Assembly: GCF_910592395.1 (NCBI RefSeq)
Contig: NC_088310.1
Span: 11,789,501-11,853,500 of the forward strand
Source of the DNA: Lineus longissimus
Lineage: Eukaryota > Nemertea > Pilidiophora > Heteronemertea > Lineidae
Direction: 5' to 3'
DNA length: 64,000 bases
Shown: one piece after another, positions 33,301 to 42,300 of the stretch
Layout: each line of letters opens with the position of its first letter
How positions within the stretch are numbered: position 1 is the first letter of the stretch
Translations under genes and position numbers: made by a program
Notes under the pieces: generated by a model
What the model saw: only the letters and a program-made list of their open reading frames with translations
Told to the model about the DNA's origin: nothing
Databases searched by the model: none

Positions 33301-36300
33301 ATAACTTCTCTTATCCTTCGTCTGAGTTGTTTTGCGGTTCGCCTAGCGTATAATGCCCTTGTGCGTTCCGGCAAACGGTTGACATTTTGCCGGATGTGGC
33401 CTAGAATGCGAACATAATTATTTCTATGTCGCTGGTACCCTTCCCGGAGAAGGGCCATCTCCTCCATGCCAACAAGCACTCTATCACACATGACTGTTCG
33501 TTCACTTCGACAACACTGTGCTAAAAACCGCGCTAAAACTAGACCCATATCATAGTCATAACTTGTTACTGTTACTCAGCCACAGTCCAACAATGGACCG
33601 GTTTCTTTTGCATAGTAACTGCTTAGATAATAAAAAGACACTCAATTTGGTTAATACGAGCCAACCAGGCTTTTGTCAATAATTGACCGCTTGTCCATAA
33701 CAAGGCCTATTCGGTAACGTCGGTAACATCGATTTCCCTTCATTGACAGTTAACCAATGCACGTTGTATGCATAGGTGGGCGTTCCTAATGTGCTTTGGT
33801 GACCACCAATCAGAAGAAGGACCTTACGTATGTATTCATCACAGCAGCGCAGCCCTGGTGGTAATGCTCGTGTGACCAATAGCATCAAAGTAAACAAGCA
33901 TGGTACGTTGAATTAGGTACTTCTTAGGTTCCCGTCTGTCCCGAACGTTCTATCATGAGACAGACCTATACATTACCACCAGGGCTGCGCTGCTGTGATG
34001 AATACATACGTAAGGTCGTTCTTCTGATTGGTGGTCACCAAAGCACATTAGGAACGCCCACCTATACATACAATAGCTTTTTGACAACGTGCATTGGTTA
34101 ACTGTCAATGAAGGGAAATCGATGTTACCGACGTTACCGAATAGGCCTTGTTATAGACAAGCGGTCAATTATTGCTAAAAGCCTGGTTGGCTGGTATTAA
34201 CCAAATTGAGTGTCTTTTTACTATCTAAGCAGTTACTATGCAAAAGAAACCGGTCCATTGTTGGACTGTGGCTGAGTAACAGTAACAAGTTATGACTATG
34301 ATATTGGTCTAGTTTTAGCGCGGTTTTTAGTACAGTGTTGTCGAAGTGAACGAACAGTCATGTGTGACAGAGTGCTTGTTGGCATGGATGAGATGGCCCT
34401 TCTCCGGGAAGGGTACCAGCGACATAGAAATAATTATGTTCGCATTCTAGGTCACATCCGGCAAAATGTCAACCGTTTGCCGGAACGCACAAGGGCATTA
34501 TCCGCTAGGCGAACCGCAAAACAACTCAGACGAAGGATAAGAGAAGTTATTGCAAGAGAAATTGCTGAGTTAGTACATGTATCTTATACCTCCCTCCACA
34601 AACGCACCCGCACCCCACACAACAGTAGCACAGTAACAAAGGGGCCACTTCCATATACCGATTATTCAAGGGGAGCACAACTCATTCCACGATTGTCGAT
34701 AATGACCTGAGTGCTGATACAATATTTCTGGACATGGCCACTGTAGAACAGGTGCGGGGGATCCTCAGTCTCTGGGATCTCGATTGCGTGTACCGTTCCA
34801 TCTATCGCCCCAACAGCATCTGGAGTAGTATCCCAGTTGCCCCGCAGTTGTTCCCACTCTTCATCGGTCGGCCATGTTATACCGTCTTGAAAATAAGTCC
34901 ACAAAACATCTGTCATAAAATAAAGTTCCCTGCAAGCAGATTGCTTGCTGATATCAAACATTGCACTCATCGCAACAATGTCCGGATATTTCTTGATCCA
35001 ATAGAAAAAAAGTAGTAAACGGTTCTCCACCGACAGCAAATGATCTCGTTACCGTCCTGGCCTGTTTTCCAGAAGGGGCGTAATGTCCTCTACGAGGTGC
35101 TGGAAAGAGGCCACTGTCTCACCTGATAGATACCAAAAGTCCATCTGGTGGTTTCTAATCCTGGTAAAGACGTCGTTACCACCGTATGGACCATTTGGTT
35201 GATTGGTGAGAACTTCATCAAGTCTTGGAGGCAACGGAGGCGGACGCACTTCTAAATTATGAAATGCTGGTGTAAGCAAAACTGGTGGCGTTAGTATGGG
35301 CGGCGGAGCAGAGAACAAAAACATCCTAATTCTCTCCATGGTGAAAGTAGCGTGAGGCCAAGCGACTGCTGGCCAACACAAACCATGGCAATTAAATGTT
35401 AATATGTAAAGTCAAGGACTTAGTGAGCCCCCCTTTAGGTCGGGGGAGCTCCCCCGAACCCCCCTACGAGCATATGTTAAGTGCAAGCTCTAACAACTAC
35501 AGTTGTTACAATGGGGGGACACCCCCCAAACCCCCCTCCGTCGACATAGGTTTTTACCAGTGCGTTGGGGGGAAGCTCCCCCCAAACCCCCCCCCGGTGG
35601 ACAGTCAACTAGCCCTTCTGTGTCATACTGCTGGAGGGGGGGGGGATGCGATGGGACCATCCATATAGTTCCTTCCGACACATTTTTGTTTTGGTAATGT
35701 AATACATTGTGATTGTCCTTATTCACGGGAATCGGGCGTTTCCAGTGATATACGACACTTATTAAATGGATTGTCCTCATGCATTCACTTTGGAAACGCA
35801 TTTTAAAATAGATGTTACGTCCTGTTAATGGGGCACGTCATCATCGCGTACATTTGGGAAAAACTCCCTAACGAGACCGGAGCAGACGGCTGAAAGTAGT
35901 TTACTTATTGGCCGCTAGGGTTCAGAATGTCGCTCACCCGAATTTTTCACGCAACTTTTGCTAAATAGAGCTAGTTCTAGTTTGTAATTCATTTTGATAC
36001 TTCAGATTTGGGTAGTAGACTAAAATAACTTAGTCGTCAGTGTGGTTTTAAGCAGGAAAAACGTATTTGTTTTTCTTAAAGTGCCTTTTTTGGACGGGTG
36101 TGTGCGATTGTTTTGTTTATGTCACGTGACCTCGACCATGTCGCACAAAATTGAAATAAACCACCCTTTTCTGTCATTATTTAGGACGGATATTTCTCTA
36201 ATAACAATATTAATATAATTGGCCAATTTCTTAGGCATATGTAGCGAATTCCCATGAAGATTTAAATTAGATGTTCTCGTAACCTGTTACAACTGGTCTG

Positions 36301-39300
36301 ATTTATAATTCAGCGCTACAACTGGTCTGATTTATTTATTCAGCGCCATTTTGAAAAACCAAAAAAAATTGTTTGTTGGATATACAATATAGTTACTCTC
36401 TTTATTTCTCTTCATTCATTTACATTATATACTCCCGCACACACGTGTATCTTAAGAGCCCCTCCTAAGAGGGGGGCTTAATATGTAAAGTCAAGGACTT
36501 AGTGAGCCCCCCTTTAGGTCGGGGGAGCTCCCACGAACCCCCCTACGAGCATATGTTAAGTGCAAGCTCTAACAACTACAGCTGTTACAATGGGGGGGGA
36601 CACCCCCCCCCCAAACCCCCCTCCGTCGACATAGGTTTTTACCAGTGCGTTGGGGGGAAGCTCCCCCAAACCCCCCCCCCCCCCCCGGTGGACAGTCAAC
36701 TAGCCCTTCTGTGTCATACTGCTGGAGGGGGGGGGTGCGATGGGACCATCCATATAGTAATTATAGTTCCTTCCGACACATTTTTGTTTTGGTAATGTAA
36801 TACATTGTGATTGTCCTTATTCACGGGAATCGGGCGTTTCCAGTGATATACGACACTTAAATGGACTGTCCTCGTGCATTCACTTTGGAAACGCATTTTA
36901 AAATAGATGTTGCGTCATCATCGCGTACATTTGGGAAAAACTCCCTAACGAGACCGGAGCAGACAGCTGAAAGTAGTTTAATTATTGGCCGCTAGGGTGC
37001 AGAATGTACGCCGCTCACCCGAATTTTTCACGCAACTATAGCTGAATAGAGCTAGTTCTAGTTTGTTATTCATTTTGATACTTCAGATTTGAGCAGTAGA
37101 CCAATATAACTTAGTCGTCAGTGTGGTTTTAAGCAGGGAAAACGTATTTGTTTTTCTTAAAGTGCCTTTTTTGGACGGGTGTGTGCGATTGTTTTGTTTA
37201 TGTCACGTGACCTCGACCATGTAGACACAAAATTGATATAAAACCACCTTTTCTGTCATTATTTATGACGGATATTTCTCTAATAAAAATATCAATATAA
37301 TTGGCCAATTTCTTAGGCATATGTAGCGAATTCCCATGAAGATTTAAATTAGATGTTCTCGTAACCTGTTACAACTGGTCTGATTTATAATTCAGCGCTA
37401 CAACTGGTCTGATTTATTTATTCAGCGCCATTTTGAAAAACCAAAAAAAATTGTTTGTTGGATATACAATACTTACTCTCTTTATTTCACTTCATTTACA
37501 TTATATACTCCCGCACACACGTGTATCTTAAGAGCCCCTCCTAAGAGGGGGGCTTATCAATAATCAATTCAATTTTGGACAAAGGAATGATATTTTATTG
37601 ACCATTTTCGATGCGTGTCTAATCATGTCACCACAGGGATAAGGCTAGACGCATAATAAAGGAAAATTACATGAACCTTCCCATATGGGCGGTCTATTGC
37701 CATTGAATGCAATTATTCAGTGCAAAGATCATTGTTATATGGCTGGCCTCCATTCAAACGTACTCCACGTGACATGTGAAGGCCTATTAGATTAATCCTA
37801 CCACGCGTCCATGGACGTTGATTTTGGTTCCCGCCCGTCCCTTACGTTCTGTTATGTGACAGACCTATATATACGCTCGGAGCACATGTACGTAAATGTA
37901 GGCGAGATCATGTCCCATAGGTAGATATAATCCTATCTATGTACAGCAAGTCTGTGTTTATAATTGAATAAAAAACGAACGATATTGTTTGTTGGCGTCA
38001 GTGTCATTCTTGGCGTCAGTGTCATGGTCGCCTATCGTCTTGGGCGACAACACGATGCTACAACACAAAACGTTCAGCTTCCTATTAATCACGATTAATA
38101 AATGATCTCAAAGACCTCTGCGACACGATCTTGCAGGTGGTTACTACGGTGCAACCCCAGCTTCAGAAAATAATATTTTGTGTCTGACACTGCATGAGGC
38201 ATGATTATGGAAAACATCTGATTCGCAAAGCGAAGAATTTAAATTTACGCCTCAACTGAAAAGTGGCTGTCGGTTGAATGTGCGCGCAAATGACAGGATT
38301 GTTTGGTCAATACATTTTCGAAAGTGCGCAAAAAACATGTTTTTCTCACACACGCCCCCCCCCCCCCCCGAAATGGTGCTTTAAAATTGTAGATTTCTGA
38401 AAATATCTACAACGCTTATTAACACTTTTAGCATTAAGACTCAATATGTTCGAAGTGTGCATCTGTCCATTTACCCCCAGCGTGTGTTTTTCAACTTTTG
38501 AAAGTAAGGTTTAGTGAATTTGAATGACCCCCCCCCCCCCAAGCACGTGATAACGTGTTTTTGAATCGGTGACATCATTTCGAGTAAAAATGATCTTGTC
38601 GTGAAGTGTTTAAGGTGCTTACTTCAAATAAAATAGAGTTCTCGTACAAACTGTTGTTCCTAAATCAGATACATTGACGTAGTTACCAAAAAGATCTTAA
38701 CTGAAATGATAGTTTAGTAGAAATTTTTCTCTGGTCAGTAGGTTCGGCCACCTATGAATCAATAGATTAACTAATATGTACTACTCTTGAAAATTCTCAT
38801 GATTAAAGTCCTTACATCCGGTTTACGTGCTTGGCGAGAAGTTTAGTTTTATGTGAAGTAAGCAAACTAAATTGTCACGATAAGAGGATCTGCTCCCAAT
38901 GATTTGATGGGTTAGAGTATTATGATAAGTGGATGTTCGAGCAATAACGAGGCAGATCACGTTCACAATGTGTATCTTTTTCAGGAATTAAATATAGTCC
39001 GCTTTATTTTTGCTAGCGAAGTTAGGCGTGTAGAGCTTTATTTAGTACCCAGTGCCTCAAATAATGTTGTAACCTACCTTTTTCTGCATTTTACTAACAC
39101 ACCAGCCTAAGGAAGGAAATGCTGAGACAATGATCAAATCCTTGCTTATGCTTGCACACTTGCTTCTTGTTTCTTCTGGCATGCTACTACATGATGACGT
39201 CAACTTAAGATCTAGAAATGTGTCGCCGTAAAGATCAGCCTGAGTGAGAGAAAAAAATAGCAGTTCTAGAATGATGACACTTCAATCGCATTTGTATCTA

Positions 39301-42300
39301 AATAAACAATTGATTGTAATATATCGCTTTGCAAATTTTTATTCTTGCATATTGCAATTTGAAATCTTGAACATAGTATGGTCAAATTATGATTTGCCAC
39401 GGTTTCCATAACAGCAAGGAAGTTTTATACATACCCCCCCCCCCCCCCCCGCAGAAATATGGATTGTTTAACAGCTGCGGATCCAGCCTCGGAAACTCAG
39501 GGAGGCGGGGGGGGGCTGCTATCCCACCTGTAGCGGATCGAATGTGATCTTGGAAACGAGCGGGTCTTAAAGCCCCCCCCCCCTTTCGAAGCATTTGGAA
39601 ATGTTGAGCGCTAAATATACGTTTCCGGGAATCTGGGTGGCTGAAAGAGCATTAAGTAGTTTTTTTGCTACCTTGTGACGGGGCACCCTATGAAAAACTA
39701 TGTTTTCCCAACGGTGGCCAATTGATTCTCGAAAAGAAATTCGTTGTATTTGATGGTCATGTTGGTTGTTCGGTTGGGTACATGCACATACAATTTGTTG
39801 GTCACTAATATGTTGTATTTCATTGACAAATGCGCTACCTACCGAAGTGATGTAGGGGTTAGAACTCCTACAGCTGCTGTCACAAAGATCGTCTACCATA
39901 AAAATGAACACACGCTTGTTTTGTGCCACTGCTTCTCCAAGAGTCGGCCAACTGCCCGTCACTGCATTGATGCCGACCTTCCCGTTCGCTCCAGTAAAGT
40001 AGTCTCTGAAGATGGGGATGAAACTGTCGAAGCCGGAGGTCATTGTGGTGTCGTCGAATCGCATGGCAATTACCTCGTTTCTGTGAGATGGATCATTCAA
40101 CCAGTTGTCAATGTCTCTTATAATCTGAAATGATTTATTTTCTTATCAACAGAGGAGTGCACCCGATGGCCATTATTCATGTTCCCACTTCTAATCAACA
40201 TACTGCAGCGTTAATAAGCTGGCCAGCACAACACTTCTCGTCATTGGACGCTGATCCGCACTTGGTAACTTCCTAAGGCCATGGGTGCCTCAGGTGGCTC
40301 ATACTCGTAGAGCCATCAAGGGCACCCACTCCCATTACGTTTATCTGCTCATGCCGGTTTGGCCCAATGTTATCATGATTTGCCCTGATAAGCTTTCGAT
40401 AAGACAGGAAGGAATGCGAACCATTAAAGCCGTTGATACGCAGAGAAGGGCCTGGGTGATGATTCCTAAAACTCAGCTGTTCGGGCATCATCACAAGCGA
40501 AAGCCAATATATGCCTGTGGAAATCGCACGACAACTCTTTCGGTCGATCACACCGATCAGAAGCACAGTATCTTCTCGTTAAGCATCGTTTTAGGGACAT
40601 AACATTTGGGGTAACGGCTTCCTCAGTACATGCCCTTTAAATGTGGAATTCACTGAGTCACGACCTGATGAAAGAAACAGACTTTAAAGTATTTCCGCAG
40701 ACTTAAAACCATTTCTCTTCCGAGAATATTTTGAGTGTGATCGAGCGCTTTTTAACATTGTATTCTCAGTGGAAAACAAAAGTGCATAGCTAACTTCATT
40801 CATTCAATTGTTTTTGATACAACAATAATCACTAGAATGACATTGTCGATGGTTTGGTAGTAATGTCGTGACATACACCTTAATATACCCTTATATGTCG
40901 ATATCTTATCTAACAATAATGTGTTTCAAATTTGCACTTGCCTCTAATAGTTTTCGTCCGTAAGCTGTGTTGTGACTCGCGTAAGCCGTGTCTTCCTTGG
41001 CACGAGTGTCAATGTCGAAAAATCGAATTCCAAAATCCAATTGGGCTGTGAAAGTGTAATCTTGGTTCCTGTAGAAGCAAGAAAAAGCGGAAACACCATT
41101 ACCGTACTTCATGATCCTATTCGCCCCTGTAAAATAAGAAAAATAGGCAGATTTGTTCACAGTAAGAAGACCTGGTTCACCCGAATCATAAAAACCGTTA
41201 GTTGTTATCAGTATTTGAGACGAAGCAAGCCGAACTAGAACAAAACCATCGATATTCTTCCCTCTTCTGATAGGTAGGAAGGTTTATATTAGAATGATGA
41301 TTTTATAATGGGTGAGTTGTAATGCTGTGTGTGATGGTGAAGGTGTTTGATGTTAAGAATGTGTATATGGTGAAGTTGAGATTAATGTTCAGAGACTTCA
41401 GCATTAGAGGGTGATGAACTTGAGTGTGATGTGATATTGTACAATGATAATAACAACAATGAAACTGCCAGAGGCCACTGTCCTCACCGTATAGATATTA
41501 TTTGACGACTGATGCTGGTTAAGAAACGTGCTATTTGTTTATAGCCAAAGGGAACTGTTATGCCATTTAACCAGTGTGACCTCGAAAAGTAGGGAGTCCC
41601 ACGATACAAGCCTTGTGGTGGTTATGTACCCATGATATCAGATTGGTGGTAATCGCGCAATTACATTTAGTCAGTCAATAATCATTTTTTGATATTTTTT
41701 CTCGAATTTGGCCACCTGTTGGCTAAGTGGTGAATCAAATCGAAGCGAACTTTCGGCCCTGATCAGATGCCCTGACTAGATTGGGTATATGTGTACCAAA
41801 TGTGAGATCACTGGTCACTGAAATTTATAGAAATGTGTCATAGTTTTAAAAGCCTAACGACTAATTTGCACAATTTGAACTCTGTGACCTTAACGTAGGT
41901 TAAATCAAAATCGTTTTTAAGTTATGATGTATCCTTGCTTGGAGTAACTGCCCTAAAAATTTTATCAAAAACAAATTACCATTAAGCGAGATATTGCACG
42001 TTTTACCCGTTCAGTTTTGCCCCCTGGTGGTCAAGTTGAAAATCAGATCGGTCCGAAATTTGATGCCAAGGGTCATCTGACATAGGGGGGTCATTTGCAC
42101 CAAGTTTCAAGTTAAGAAATGTGCCATAGTTACACCAATACGGTCAATTTAAGCCATTTGTCCTCCGTGACCTTGAAAAGTACGTCTAATCGAAAACCCA
42201 TGGCCATACGATATGTGATGTATCCTGGCGAGAAGTACACTTTTTATCAAAAAATGAATCACTAATATTAAGCGAAATATCGCACTAAGTTAGTTTTCAC

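Larger units (their letters stand above)
32132..33966 (+). mobile_element. Harbinger-type element copy 2
   Basis: Head-to-tail with copy 1, five bases apart, with the same inverted termini. It holds a frameshifted transposase (plus strand) and an intact small convergent frame (minus strand). The transposase lacks its C-terminal half; the deletion breakpoint near 33,190 is identical to that in copy 3. Non-autonomous. Confidence 0.85.
33967..37865 (-). mobile_element. Harbinger-type element copy 3, inverted and interrupted
   Basis: Opposite orientation to copies 1 and 2. Its left (3') end lacks about 95 bases and the terminal repeat; its right end has the intact terminus at 37,865. Two tandem C-tract elements (35,402-37,553) are inserted near its 5' end. 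It shares the internal deletion of copy 2, so both come from the same defective master. Confidence 0.8.

Noticed and set aside
35396-36795. Proline-rich open frames across the C-tract elements.
   Set aside because: They are translations of C and G homopolymers with no conservation of frame between the two copies.
38922-39110. Possible additional phosphodiesterase exon in the region shared by 16.6-16.9 kb and 38.9-39.1 kb.
   Set aside because: The minus-strand frame open at 16,632-16,823 has stops in the second copy, so conservation is of DNA and not of protein.
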